Assembly (NCBI GenBank): GCA_024280935.1
Contig: JAJRPE010000529.1
Coordinates: 1-36,453, forward strand
Source: Candidatus Hydrogenedentota bacterium
Lineage (GTDB): Bacteria > Hydrogenedentota > Hydrogenedentia > Hydrogenedentales > JAEUWI01
Reading direction: 5' to 3'
DNA length: 36,453 bases
Made by a program: the position numbers and the translations under genes. Of the stretch, positions 1 to 9,738 are shown one piece after another (position 1 is the first letter of the stretch; every line of letters starts with the position of its first letter). Under the pieces are notes generated by a model. The model ran no database searches. It was not told the origin of the DNA and saw nothing but the letters and a program-made list of their open reading frames with translations.

Positions 1-1
1 C

Positions 2-3000
2 CGCGATCTCCAGGGCAACGTGGGCAACGACCCAACACAGGACGAGCTTCACATCGATACGATTGCACCAACGGTTGCCGTAAACCCCTTGGTGAGCAAT
101 GACAGCCAGCCGCCGCTCACGGGTACCGTGGACGATCCAGGAGCGACCATCACTGTGGATGTGAATGGGGATGTGGGCCTTGCGGTCGTGAACAACGGCG
201 ATGGCACGTGGACCTTGCCGGACAATACCGTGAGCCTGTTGCCAGACAACGCTACAGGGTATGACGTCGTGGCAGCGGCGGTTGATTCCTTTGGGAATGT
301 CGGTGCTGACGGAACGACAAACGAACTTGTGATCGACACGGTCGCGCCGGTGCTTAGCGTGAACAGTTTGACGACGGCGGAAGTTTCGCCTCAATTGACG
401 GGCGTGGTGGACGATTTCCTGGCGACCATTCAGGTGACGGTAAATGGAGAAACGCTGGAGGCCACCAACAATGGCAACGGCACGTGGACCCTTCCTGGCG
501 GTCTCCTGTCGGCGCTGGACAGCGGTGTTTATGATGTAGTGGTGGTCGCCACGGATGGGGCGGGCAATATGGGGTTGGATGCCACAGTCGCGGATCTCGT
601 TGTGGATACGCTCGCACCGGTGATCACGGTGGATTCGCTTGTGACAACGGATACAACGCCGCCCCTTTCGGGCACGGTGGATGATACCGCTGCGGTGATT
701 TCGATTCGTCTTGCGGGCAGCGACTATATGGCCACCAACAATGGCGATGGCACATGGACTGTTTCTGACAATACCGTTGCCCTGTTGGCCGATGGGCAAT
801 ATGATGTGCAGGCTACCGCCACGGACACCTTGGGGAACGTGGGCGCGGACGGTACCGATAGCGAGCTGAATGTCGATACGAACGGCCCGGCGGTTTCCGT
901 GGATATCCTGATAACGAACGACACCACGCCCGCCTTGACGGGCACGGTGGCCGAAGCCGACGCAACCCTGGTCGTTACGGTGGCCGGAACCGATTACACC
1001 GCCACGAACAATGGCGATGGCACGTGGGGCCTGCCCGACGATCTTATCGACCCGCCGTTGGCGGAAGGCGACTATGACATCGCCGTTGTCGCTACGGATG
1101 GCCTTGGAAATATGGGTGCCGACACGGCGGCGGATGAGTTGCGCATTGACGTGACCTCACCCCTTGTCACCGTAACATCGCTGCTGACGAGCTTGGCATC
1201 ACCCGCGCTCGCGGGAACCGTGAATGATCCCACGGCCACGATTATCGTCGTGGTGGATGGCAATGCCTACACGGCCGCAAATATCGGGAACGGCACGTGG
1301 AGCTTGGTGGCGGGGCTGATTAGTCCGTTGGCTACGGGCGTGTTTGAGGTGGCGGTTCAGGCCACGGACCCGGCAGGAAATTCAGCCAATGATGGGACGA
1401 CGAACGAATTAACCGTTGACCTGGATGTGCCTGTTGTTACGGTGGACGTATTGACAACAAACGATAATACGCCGGAATTGACGGGTACAATCGATGATTC
1501 TGCGGCTATTGTCGTCATTTCCCTGGCAGGACAGACCAATACGGCGGTCAACAATGGCGATGGCACGTGGACACTTCCCGACAATGCGCTGACCACCCTG
1601 GCCGACGGCGTTTACAACGTTACCGCCGTGGCCACGGATTCGGCGGGCAACGCCAGCACGGATCCGAGTTTGGTGGATGACCTCTTCGTTATTACCATGG
1701 CACCGGCGGTTACGGTGAACCCCTTAACAACCAGCGATACCACGCCGCAGTTGAATGGCACCGTCAACCAGACGACCTCGACCGTCCGTGTTACGGTTGC
1801 GGGTCAGACCCATGATGCGGTGAACAATGGCGATGGCACGTGGACCTTGCCCAATGATACCTTGTCGGTCTTGGCCGAGGGCACCTATGACGTGGATGTG
1901 CGCGCCACGGATCTTCTTGGCAACGAGGGTGCGGATATCACCACCGACGAGCTGACGATAAGTTTGACCGCGCCGCTGGTGACGGTTGATGTGCTCACAA
2001 GCCGGGATCGGACTCCCGCGCTATCGGGCACTATCGATCAAGCGGGTGTCGTGGTGACTATTCTTGTAGACGGGCAGACCCGTTCGGCAACAAACAACGA
2101 CGATGGCACGTGGACCTTGGCCGATGACAGCCTCAATCCGCTGGCGGACGGCACCTACGATGTCGTGGCTACAGCCAATGGAGCCACGGATGCGACCGTC
2201 AACGAATTGACCATCGATTCCATCGGGCCATCTGTTCTTGTGGGTGGACCCAGCATTGCCGCGACCAAGTCAGGGCCAGTCAGTTTTAACGTGAACTATG
2301 ATGATGCCGCCTTGATCGGGCTGTTGGAAAGCGATATTGAAATATTTGCGCTGGTTGATGCGAATCCCACCGCCCTGAGCAAAAATCTGTTGCGTGCTGG
2401 TGCCAAGGCGTTTCCAATTTCCACCGCGACCGCCAATGGCGTTTTTAGCATCAGCGGTGACGGCAACGTGTTTCGCACCGTAACCATATCCGACATGACG
2501 GGCGATGGCTATCTCGGTATTGCGATAATTGCAGGCAGCGCCATTGACACGGTTGGCAACCCCGCATCGAGTGCGGTGGCGGGCCAACTGGTTTTTGTGG
2601 ACAACACGCCGCCCGCCGTGCTTGCGCTGGGCGTGGTTGACCAGGCGATCGTGGATGTGCGCTACAGCGAGGCCATGGGTGGGACGGCCCTTGAACCGGC
2701 GAATTACACCCTCTCTGGGCCGGGTCTTGGCACCTTGTCGGGTACGCCCGACGGTGTTGCCGAAGTGGAACCGAACCGCTTCCGCTTGACGTGGAATACG
2801 GGCACGCTGGTGAACGGCCAGGAAATTACCGTGACCGTCTCTAATGTCGCCGATGAAGTTGAGAATCTTATTGGCGCAGAGAACCAGGCAACAGCCCTGG
2901 TGGAGGGTATTGGTGTGCCGCCCACGGTTGCGGGCGTTGCGGTTCAGGGAATCCGGGCGCTAAGTGTGCAATTCAGTGAACCCATTGCTGTCGGTGCGCT

Positions 3001-6000
3001 CAACACGCTCAACTATGTCGTAAGTGGACCGGGACGGGGCACCTTGCTCGACAATCCGACGAGCGTTTCAGAATTGCCGCTTAACGATCCTGATGATCCC
3101 GATGTGATTTTGGAAGGAAACCGAAACAGCTATCTGCTCACTTGGACCGAGGGCGAGATGCTCCAGGGCGGTGACATAACGGTCACCGTGTCGGGCGTGG
3201 AAGATAACACCGGCAATAGCCTGGGTGCGCCAAACAGCGGTACGGACGCGGGCGCGGGCATTGGTGTTGCACCGGCCTTGTCCGCAGTTAACGTGTTGAC
3301 CGGCCTCACCGTTGAGGCGATTTTCAGCGAAACCATGGGCGCGGGCGCGGATGATCCTGCCAACTACGCCCTGAGTGGTGTCGGGCGCGGCACTTTGGCG
3401 ATCCAGCCAGACAGCGTTTCGGAAATCCTGCCGGGAATGTATCTACTCACCTGGAACGCCGGTGAAATGCTCAATGGCGGCGATATCACCCTTACGGTCA
3501 GCGGCGTATCCGATGCGGCGGGCAACGGAATTGGCGGCGCCAACACGGCCACGGATCCGAATGGAGGCCGTGACGGACTCATCACGGTGAACATACCTGT
3601 CCGCCGGGACACGACGCTCTATGAGGATAACGTGGGTGCGTTGGCCAATGGCGCGGGCACCACACTCTTCGCGGGTATAAATGACGCGGGCCTGCGTCGG
3701 CGAGGATTGCTTCATTTTGACGTGATCGGTAATATTCCCGAAGGTTCCCTGCTGACGGACGCTACTTTGATGCTCTTCAATGCAGGAAGCGTGGGCGATG
3801 CGGTATCCCGCTCGGTGGGTCTCCACCTGGTGGCCAGCGATTGGGCCGAAGGCTCCGTCGATGCGGGTGAACCCGGTGCGGATGGCGCGCCCGCCCAGGC
3901 GGGTGAAGCCACGTGGCTCCATCGCAGCTTCGACGGCACACTCTGGACCGTGCCCGGCGGCGATTTCGTAACACCGGCCCGGGCCACGGCTGCGGTTTCT
4001 GGACCAGCGTCCTATGAATGGAATTCGGCTGACGTGACCGTGGATGCGCAGGCGTGGCTGGACGATCCCGACAACAACTTTGGGTGGCTCTTGCTGGGTG
4101 ATGAAGTGGCTTCGGGCACCGTGAAAGCCTTCCGTACCAGGGAGCATGGCGTGCTTGCCGAGCAGCCCTTGTTGGAGGTGGTCTTTTCCCTTAATGGCGG
4201 CCCCGGCGGCCCTACCCTGGGCACGATTGGTGACCAGCAATTGGATGAAGGTGAAACCCTGACCCTCAATCTTTCGGCCAATGATACGGGCGGCAATCCG
4301 CTCGTGATCAGTGCCGCGCTGGCAAATCTGCCGCCCTCGAATGACGCGGCGCTGGCCGATAACGGCGACGGCACGGCCGTGTTCCAATGGACGCCCGCAT
4401 TTGTTGATTCGGGTTCCTATGTGGTCACGTTTATTGCGACGCAAGTCGGCGTTGCCAATCCGCTGAGTATTTCGGAGACCATTGTTATCGACGTGCGCGA
4501 GGTTAATCAGGCACCGGCCCTGGCAGACTTTGGCCTTCTCGTGGCCGTCGAAGGCCAGCCCTTTAGCTTCACTGCGGTGGCGCTGGACAACGATGGCGGT
4601 GATACGCACGCCTTCAGTTTGGTGCTTCCCGTTGATGGTGTAGCAATAGACAGCGCCAGCGGAACCTTGACTTGGATGCCGGGTTTCAGTGACGCGGGTG
4701 ACCGCATTATTGGCATCCGTGTCACGGATGACGGAAATCCGCCCCTGTCGGATGAACAGGATCTACAAATTTCGGTGGCGGATGCCAATGGGCCGCCCGC
4801 GCTTAACCCGGTAGGCAACCAGACGGTCGTGGAGGCCGAGGTCTTGTCCTTCCTGGTGACGGCGACCGACCCCGATATGGACGATGTGCTCAGCTACAGC
4901 CTGGAGAACAACCCGGCGGGAAGCACGATTGATCCAGTCACGGGCTTCTTCCAGTGGGTGCCCAATATTGCGTCTGCGGGCGATCATACCGCAACGGTGC
5001 TTGTCACAGATAACGGCGTTCCCATGTTGTCGGCCTCGGAAACCTTCCAGATTACCGTGATCGACGACAACCGTGACCCCACGGCGATTGCCCTGTCGCC
5101 CGCTAACGTGATGGAAAATATACCCGCAGGCGCGCTGGTGGGTGTGTTGACCACGACCGATCCCGATGCGGGCGATGCGCATACCTACATGCTCGTGGAC
5201 GGCGATGGCGACACGGACAACGGACTCTTTACCGTATCGGGCAACGAGATCCGAACGAACGCTACCTTTGATTTTGAGACGCAGTCGTCCTATAGCATTC
5301 GCCTGAATACCTTCGACGGGAAAGACGGCACCTTCGCCCAGCCGATGACTATCAGTATCGTGAACCAGAATGACCTGCCCACGGCTATTGCTCTCGACAA
5401 TGCAGATGTGGTCGAGAATGCGCCTCTGGGCACGGTGGTTGGAACGTTGACGACGGCGGACGAAGATGCGTCCGATGCCCACGCCTACTCGCTTGTTGCG
5501 GGCGATGGCGATGCGGACAACGGACTCTTCGCCATTAGCGGCGGTACCCTGATTGTTAACGGTGCCATCGATTTTGAGGCGCAGACGACCCATACGGTTC
5601 GGGTTCGCAGTGATGATCAGGCGGGTGGTTTTATTGAGGCGATATTCCTTTTGTCCGTCCTCAATCAGAACGATTTGCCCGATGGCCTGTCGTTGACGAA
5701 CACCCAGATAGCGGAAAATGGACCCACCGGCACGGAAGTGGGCCGCTTTATGACCAACGATGATGATGGAGGAAGCCAGGTCTACAACCTGGTGAGTGGC
5801 GAGGGAAGCGGAGACAACGGTGATTTCCAGGTCGTCGGCAACACGCTGATGACGGCTGCGCCGCTCGACTTCGAGGCAGGGCACCTGCGCAGCATTCGTG
5901 TGCGTTCCACCGATGACCAGCAGAGTTCCTTTGAGATGGTGTTCGAGATTGAGGTGCTGGATCGGAACGACGCGCCCACCGATCTGGCTATCAGCGCCAA

Positions 6001-8044
6001 TGGCATTCTGGGCAATGTGGCCGCAGACACGGTCGTAGGCGATCTGCTTAGCGAAGACCAGGATATTGCAGACGATCACACCTATGCGCTGGTTGCGGGC
6101 GACGGCGACGGTGACAATACGCGCTTCAAGGTGCTTGACCAACAACTGCTGACGGATGCACAGGTCAACTTTGACAGCAGCGCAACCTTCGAGATTCGTC
6201 TGCGGAGCACCGACACGGCGGGGGCATCTTTTGAAAAGGCCTTTGTTCTTGTGAACGATGACGTGGATGGCGATGGTATGTCGGATGCTTTCGAGCTGGC
6301 CCATTTTGGAAATCTCCTGGCGACACCGGAGGGGGATGGCGACGCAGATGGCCTGTCCAACCTGGACGAATTCTTGAATGGCACCAACCCCAACATCAGC
6401 GATACCGACGGCGATGGTGTCCTGGATGCTGTCGAGGTGGCGCTGGGCACGGATCCCACGAATAGCGCTGACGCGCCCGCTGTGCTGGACGTGTCGCCCG
6501 CTACGGCTTCCGTGGGCCGCGAGGAAGGTGTCATTACCCTGCGCGTTCGGAACACCGGACTCGCGGTGCTCAACTGGCAAGCCGAAGTGGCTTCCGGCGA
6601 TTTTGTGGAAATTTTGTCAGGCCAGACGGGTGTGAATTCTGGCGAGATCAACATTGTTCTGGCGACCAACTTGTCCAGCGCCGTGCGCCTTGCGACGGTG
6701 CGTGTCACTGCGGACAATGCCGTTGGAAGTCCTGCGGATATTGCTCTGAATCAATCCGCGTGTTCGGCGCCCGGCATACCCAGTGATGTGCTTGCGACCA
6801 ATGGAACCCTGCCGGGACAGGTGCGCGTGCTTTGGAATAACGTGGAAGACGCCGACGAGTACATGGTCTACCGCAGTTTGGGGACCGACCCGAACGGAGC
6901 CGATTTGATTGCCATGGTCGTGGGTACGGCCTTTACGGACGCTACAGCCGCAGTCTTGCCGACTGCGAAGCAGGCCGACGATACGGGCGGTGGCTGCGTT
7001 CCCCTTATTGCTCCGGGGCCTGGCACCGACGAAACCAGCTACCAGTATTGGGTGCGGGCATCAAATATTTGCGGGACGAGCAATTTCAGTGATCCCGACG
7101 ATGGTTTTCCGGGTGCCGGTCCCGCGCCCGCCCTGGCGTTATTTGAACCCGTATTGCCTGCGCTGGAAGCCGATAACCGGTCTCTGCGCGCACGCGTCGA
7201 TTCGGTGCTGGCTATTCGGCTGAAACGCGATTCCGCCATTGACCCGAATTCCATTCGTGGTGAAGTAACGCGTAGCAGCGGCGGCACGAGCACCACGATT
7301 GAATGGCGGGCCATTGACACCGAAGGACTCAGGGACGGCTGGGCACTTTACCGTCCTGGCGATGATTTGTTTAACTTGGGTGAGACGGTGGAGTTTACGG
7401 TTAGTGCCTCGACGGTTGTCGGCGAGACTATTGGCCCCTTGACCTACCGCTTCGCCATTGAGACCGAGCGTGATTTCCTTGACCGAATAGGTGCGGGCGA
7501 AGTACCCATAGGGCAGCCCGCCTATACGGACTTTGATGCCAGCGGTATTGATCTCAGCCTTGAAAGCCAGGAAGAAGTCCTGGTTTATGCCATTGACGAC
7601 ACCCGCGTGCCCGTTTCACTGGCCAACGCGACGGGTTTGGCCTATGCCATTGTGCCGGACGCGCTTTACGATGTGGGACAACGTGTATGGCTGCCCCTGG
7701 CGGATGATATGCGTGCCGATGATGTCGTGGTGAACTACTATTTCGCTGACAAAACAGGAAGCAGTACCGGGTGGCATGCTGCGGGCCAGATCGAAGGTTG
7801 GTCGGACGAATCAAGCTATCTGGAGTTGGAACTGGATGGCGCTCGCTATATCGGATTTACGGTACAGCATGGCGCTCTCGTTCAATTGAGCATGGCTGCG
7901 GCCAAGGACATCCCGGTGTCCGACGCGAGCGCGCTCCCGGCTTTTGTTCTTCGTTTTGGCGGCGACGGGATTATCGTCCTGTTGCTTATCTTTGGACTCA
8001 TTGCGATTTTGCCGAGATTCATTGGATTACGTGGCGCACGTTAG
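2..8044 (+). CDS. giant multidomain Ig/cadherin-like surface protein (5' partial)
   Basis: The reading frame is already open at the window edge and its first residues (GNVGND) match the end of an Ig-like repeat, so the true start lies upstream; about 2680 residues are visible. Module order by nucleotide: eight to nine tandem ~90-residue Ig-like repeats carrying NNGDGTWTLPDN-type motifs (about 30-2220); an Ig-like segment (2220-2610); three repeats containing NYxLSGxGxGTL and GGDITVTVSGV (2610-3570); a DNRLRE-like domain (3590-4190); three putative-Ig repeats (4215-5070); four cadherin-like repeats with VxENxPxGxxVG and NGLFxxxG motifs (5085-6260); thrombospondin-3/dockerin-like calcium loops DxDGDGxxD (6260-6480); a BACON-like segment (6480-6760); an Fn3-like domain (6770-7100); an unassigned C-terminal region; and a hydrophobic segment DGIIVLLLIFGLIAILPRF followed by Arg residues. 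The last part looks like a membrane anchor or sorting tail. Inferred role: adhesion or cell-surface structure. The next gene starts 24 nt downstream. Confidence 0.88.
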   Translation, partial: RDLQGNVGNDPTQDELHIDTIAPTVAVNPLVSNDSQPPLTGTVDDPGATITVDVNGDVGLAVVNNGDGTWTLPDNTVSLLPDNATGYDVVAAAVDSFGNVGADGTTNELVIDTVAPVLSVNSLTTAEVSPQLTGVVDDFLATIQVTVNGETLEATNNGNGTWTLPGGLLSALDSGVYDVVVVATDGAGNMGLDATVADLVVDTLAPVITVDSLVTTDTTPPLSGTVDDTAAVISIRLAGSDYMATNNGDGTWTVSDNTVALLADGQYDVQATATDTLGNVGADGTDSELNVDTNGPAVSVDILITNDTTPALTGTVAEADATLVVTVAGTDYTATNNGDGTWGLPDDLIDPPLAEGDYDIAVVATDGLGNMGADTAADELRIDVTSPLVTVTSLLTSLASPALAGTVNDPTATIIVVVDGNAYTAANIGNGTWSLVAGLISPLATGVFEVAVQATDPAGNSANDGTTNELTVDLDVPVVTVDVLTTNDNTPELTGTIDDSAAIVVISLAGQTNTAVNNGDGTWTLPDNALTTLADGVYNVTAVATDSAGNASTDPSLVDDLFVITMAPAVTVNPLTTSDTTPQLNGTVNQTTSTVRVTVAGQTHDAVNNGDGTWTLPNDTLSVLAEGTYDVDVRATDLLGNEGADITTDELTISLTAPLVTVDVLTSRDRTPALSGTIDQAGVVVTILVDGQTRSATNNDDGTWTLADDSLNPLADGTYDVVATANGATDATVNELTIDSIGPSVLVGGPSIAATKSGPVSFNVNYDDAALIGLLESDIEIFALVDANPTALSKNLLRAGAKAFPISTATANGVFSISGDGNVFRTVTISDMTGDGYLGIAIIAGSAIDTVGNPASSAVAGQLVFVDNTPPAVLALGVVDQAIVDVRYSEAMGGTALEPANYTLSGPGLGTLSGTPDGVAEVEPNRFRLTWNTGTLVNGQEITVTVSNVADEVENLIGAENQATALVEGIGVPPTVAGVAVQGIRALSVQFSEPIAVGALNTLNYVVSGPGRGTLLDNPTSVSELPLNDPDDPDVILEGNRNSYLLTWTEGEMLQGGDITVTVSGVEDNTGNSLGAPNSGTDAGAGIGVAPALSAVNVLTGLTVEAIFSETMGAGADDPANYALSGVGRGTLAIQPDSVSEILPGMYLLTWNAGEMLNGGDITLTVSGVSDAAGNGIGGANTATDPNGGRDGLITVNIPVRRDTTLYEDNVGALANGAGTTLFAGINDAGLRRRGLLHFDVIGNIPEGSLLTDATLMLFNAGSVGDAVSRSVGLHLVASDWAEGSVDAGEPGADGAPAQAGEATWLHRSFDGTLWTVPGGDFVTPARATAAVSGPASYEWNSADVTVDAQAWLDDPDNNFGWLLLGDEVASGTVKAFRTREHGVLAEQPLLEVVFSLNGGPGGPTLGTIGDQQLDEGETLTLNLSANDTGGNPLVISAALANLPPSNDAALADNGDGTAVFQWTPAFVDSGSYVVTFIATQVGVANPLSISETIVIDVREVNQAPALADFGLLVAVEGQPFSFTAVALDNDGGDTHAFSLVLPVDGVAIDSASGTLTWMPGFSDAGDRIIGIRVTDDGNPPLSDEQDLQISVADANGPPALNPVGNQTVVEAEVLSFLVTATDPDMDDVLSYSLENNPAGSTIDPVTGFFQWVPNIASAGDHTATVLVTDNGVPMLSASETFQITVIDDNRDPTAIALSPANVMENIPAGALVGVLTTTDPDAGDAHTYMLVDGDGDTDNGLFTVSGNEIRTNATFDFETQSSYSIRLNTFDGKDGTFAQPMTISIVNQNDLPTAIALDNADVVENAPLGTVVGTLTTADEDASDAHAYSLVAGDGDADNGLFAISGGTLIVNGAIDFEAQTTHTVRVRSDDQAGGFIEAIFLLSVLNQNDLPDGLSLTNTQIAENGPTGTEVGRFMTNDDDGGSQVYNLVSGEGSGDNGDFQVVGNTLMTAAPLDFEAGHLRSIRVRSTDDQQSSFEMVFEIEVLDRNDAPTDLAISANGILGNVAADTVVGDLLSEDQDIADDHTYALVAGDGDGDNTRFKVLDQQLLTDAQVNFDSSATFEIRLRSTDTAGASFEKAFVLVNDDVDGDGMSDAFELAHFGNLLATPEGDGDADGLSNLDEFLNGTNPNISDTDGDGVLDAVEVALGTDPTNSADAPAVLDVSPATASVGREEGVITLRVRNTGLAVLNWQAEVASGDFVEILSGQTGVNSGEINIVLATNLSSAVRLATVRVTADNAVGSPADIALNQSACSAPGIPSDVLATNGTLPGQVRVLWNNVEDADEYMVYRSLGTDPNGADLIAMVVGTAFTDATAAVLPTAKQADDTGGGCVPLIAPGPGTDETSYQYWVRASNICGTSNFSDPDDGFPGAGPAPALALFEPVLPALEADNRSLRARVDSVLAIRLKRDSAIDPNSIRGEVTRSSGGTSTTIEWRAIDTEGLRDGWALYRPGDDLFNLGETVEFTVSASTVVGETIGPLTYRFAIETERDFLDRIGAGEVPIGQPAYTDFDASGIDLSLESQEEVLVYAIDDTRVPVSLANATGLAYAIVPDALYDVGQRVWLPLADDMRADDVVVNYYFADKTGSSTGWHAAGQIEGWSDESSYLELELDGARYIGFTVQHGALVQLSMAAAKDIPVSDASALPAFVLRFGGDGIIVLLLIFGLIAILPRFIGLRGAR

Positions 8045-8068
8045 CATGACAAGGCGGGTTTGGAAGCG

Positions 8069-9571
8069 ATGATAGAATTCAACTGTGAACACTGCGGTAA
8101 AGCGCTACATTTAGCCGACCACTACGCTGGGCGGGATGGGTGGTGCCGTGTTTGCAAGCAGATGGTTATCGTGCCACGCGATGGCCGCTCCCCGCGTGTT
8201 CGTGAACTTTCCAAGGAAGAGGGCTTTGAGCGCCTTCAGCGGTTGCTACAGTATGCGGCGACTAAGGCGGATAAGTTCAAGCGGCACTTGGCCCAACGGC
8301 GTGATGAAGGCAGTATCGTCGCGGCCCGGAAAGAAGCATTGGACGGAGTCCGGGAGCTTCTCTCAGAGAAGGAGAATGCCCTGCAGGCCTTGCGGAAAGC
8401 AGCGGAGTCGCAGCGGAATTCCATGGCCATAGAGCGGGCCGAAATGGCCTCTCGAATCGAGGCGCTGGAGTCGTTGGTAGCGGCGAGACCCGCTGAAAGC
8501 GAAGCGCCGGAAGCGTTGAAGGATGCGTGCGACGAGGTACTCGCACTGAAGCGTCGCATTGATGAGCAAGAGCTGTTGCTGATGCAATTGCGCGAGGCGG
8601 CGCATGCGGAACCTGCGTTGCCAAAGCACGAGGCTGCGGAGAACACGTATACCGAAACGATTGCGCGTCAGCGGGAAGAACTTGCCGCGCAGAAAGAGAC
8701 CTTGGCCGCGCTTCAGAAGTGCCGCAACGTGGGGGACCAGACGACCCGGGAGCAGATTCGCGCACTGGAGGAGCAGGTCGTTATCGTTAATGAGCTCAAG
8801 GAGCGAATGAACAGTTTGCAGAACAGGGTACAGGCGCTGGACAGAGAGCGACTTGATCTGACCCAGAGTGCGGAAGAGGCTGTTCGTATGCACGAGATAG
8901 AAGCGCAAAAGAGCGCGGACCTGGAAGCGCGCCTCCACGATGCCGCCGAGGAAAAATCTGTTCTTCTCGTACAACTGGAAGATTTGCGGCGAGATTGTGT
9001 TTGCAATGAAGAGCAAGTCAAGCAACTGAGCGATGAACTCCAACGCTTGGCCGATGCTCGAAGCGCATCGGATCTTGATCGTGACAGAGCAAGTCAGGCG
9101 ACCAAGGCGGCGGCGGAACGGGTGGCCTCCCTGGTCGAAGACCTGGCGGTGTCCGCGCAGACAAACGACGAACAGGCCTTGGCCTGCGCCGCATTGCTTG
9201 AGCAGTTGACCGCAGCCCAGGCGCGCCAGGCAGCGTTGGAATCGCGTCTGGAGCGGGAAGAAGATGACCGCGCCGCCGCTCATGACGCGCAGGGCCAGGT
9301 GGATCTCCTGACGGCAGAGCGGGAGGCGCTGTCGCGGGATCTTGCCGAGGCGCGCTGTCGCATTCAAGCACTGGAGGCTCGAACGGCTGATGACTATTCA
9401 CTTTCGGAGGAGGTGTTGGACCTGACCGATTCCGTGATCGGCGAGGATTATATTGATGCCGGAGAAGGGGACTTGAGGTCTGCCGATCTTTCGGAACCCG
9501 TCACCGAGATCCAACGCCAGCAAGAGCGGAAACAGATGATGGATGTTCTTTCCGATTTCCTTGATAAGTAG
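8069..9571 (+). CDS. zinc-ribbon coiled-coil protein
   Basis: About 500 residues. The N-terminus has two Cys pairs, CEHC and CRVC, spaced as in the planctomycete-type zinc ribbon, followed by IVPRDGRSPRVREL. Nearly all the rest is Glu/Ala/Leu/Arg-rich with heptad character (for example LEEQVVIVNELKERMNSLQ), which predicts a long coiled coil to about residue 430, then an acidic tail. No signal peptide is seen, so it is probably a cytoplasmic scaffold. Start choice: an in-frame TTG at 8060 is only 1-2 nt from the ribosome-binding site AAGGCGGG (8051-8058), whereas ATG 8069 is 10 nt from it and gives MIEFNCEHC, so 8069 is preferred. It lies 24 nt after the giant surface protein and is probably co-transcribed with it. 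The function is unknown. Confidence 0.85.
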   Translation: MIEFNCEHCGKALHLADHYAGRDGWCRVCKQMVIVPRDGRSPRVRELSKEEGFERLQRLLQYAATKADKFKRHLAQRRDEGSIVAARKEALDGVRELLSEKENALQALRKAAESQRNSMAIERAEMASRIEALESLVAARPAESEAPEALKDACDEVLALKRRIDEQELLLMQLREAAHAEPALPKHEAAENTYTETIARQREELAAQKETLAALQKCRNVGDQTTREQIRALEEQVVIVNELKERMNSLQNRVQALDRERLDLTQSAEEAVRMHEIEAQKSADLEARLHDAAEEKSVLLVQLEDLRRDCVCNEEQVKQLSDELQRLADARSASDLDRDRASQATKAAAERVASLVEDLAVSAQTNDEQALACAALLEQLTAAQARQAALESRLEREEDDRAAAHDAQGQVDLLTAEREALSRDLAEARCRIQALEARTADDYSLSEEVLDLTDSVIGEDYIDAGEGDLRSADLSEPVTEIQRQQERKQMMDVLSDFLDK

Positions 9572-9583
9572 GCTACAATAGGG

Positions 9584-9603
9584 GGCGTCTCATGCGAGAC
9601 GCC
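9584..9603 (+). terminator. short hairpin after the coiled-coil gene
   Basis: A perfect 8-bp stem GGCGTCTC/GAGACGCC with an ATGC loop lies 12 nt after the stop codon. It has no T-run, so it is at best a weak or factor-assisted terminator or an mRNA-stabilising hairpin. Confidence 0.35.
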
Positions 9604-9617
9604 TTCGAGGGGCATCA

Positions 9618-9716
9618 ATGAAACGAAAGTGGCCGGGTCACAGCCAATATCTGGGGTTCTGTTTGGCCTTCGTCCAGGGAGCGTTCCACTGGAGTTTTTT
9701 GCGAAGTAGAATATAA
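9618..9716 (+). CDS. possible 32-residue small ORF
   Basis: ATG 9618 is preceded by GAGGGG (9607-9612) at 5 nt spacing and runs to TAA at 9714-9716. The peptide begins MKRKWPGHSQYLG and has a hydrophobic middle (FCLAFVQGAF). It occupies the gap between the two zinc-ribbon genes. It could be a small membrane peptide, a leader, or chance; only the ribosome-binding site supports it. Confidence 0.2.
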   Translation: MKRKWPGHSQYLGFCLAFVQGAFHWSFLRSRI

Positions 9717-9738
9717 AACACGGGAACCGTATTTCTCT

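Noticed and set aside
3443-4609. Minus-strand open frame of 388 codons
   Set aside because: It is an antisense shadow of the DNRLRE and neighbouring region.
4763-6580. Long minus-strand open frame (605 codons) opposite the giant surface protein
   Set aside because: It mirrors the codon bias of the strongly supported plus-strand repeats and shows no family motif or ribosome-binding site.
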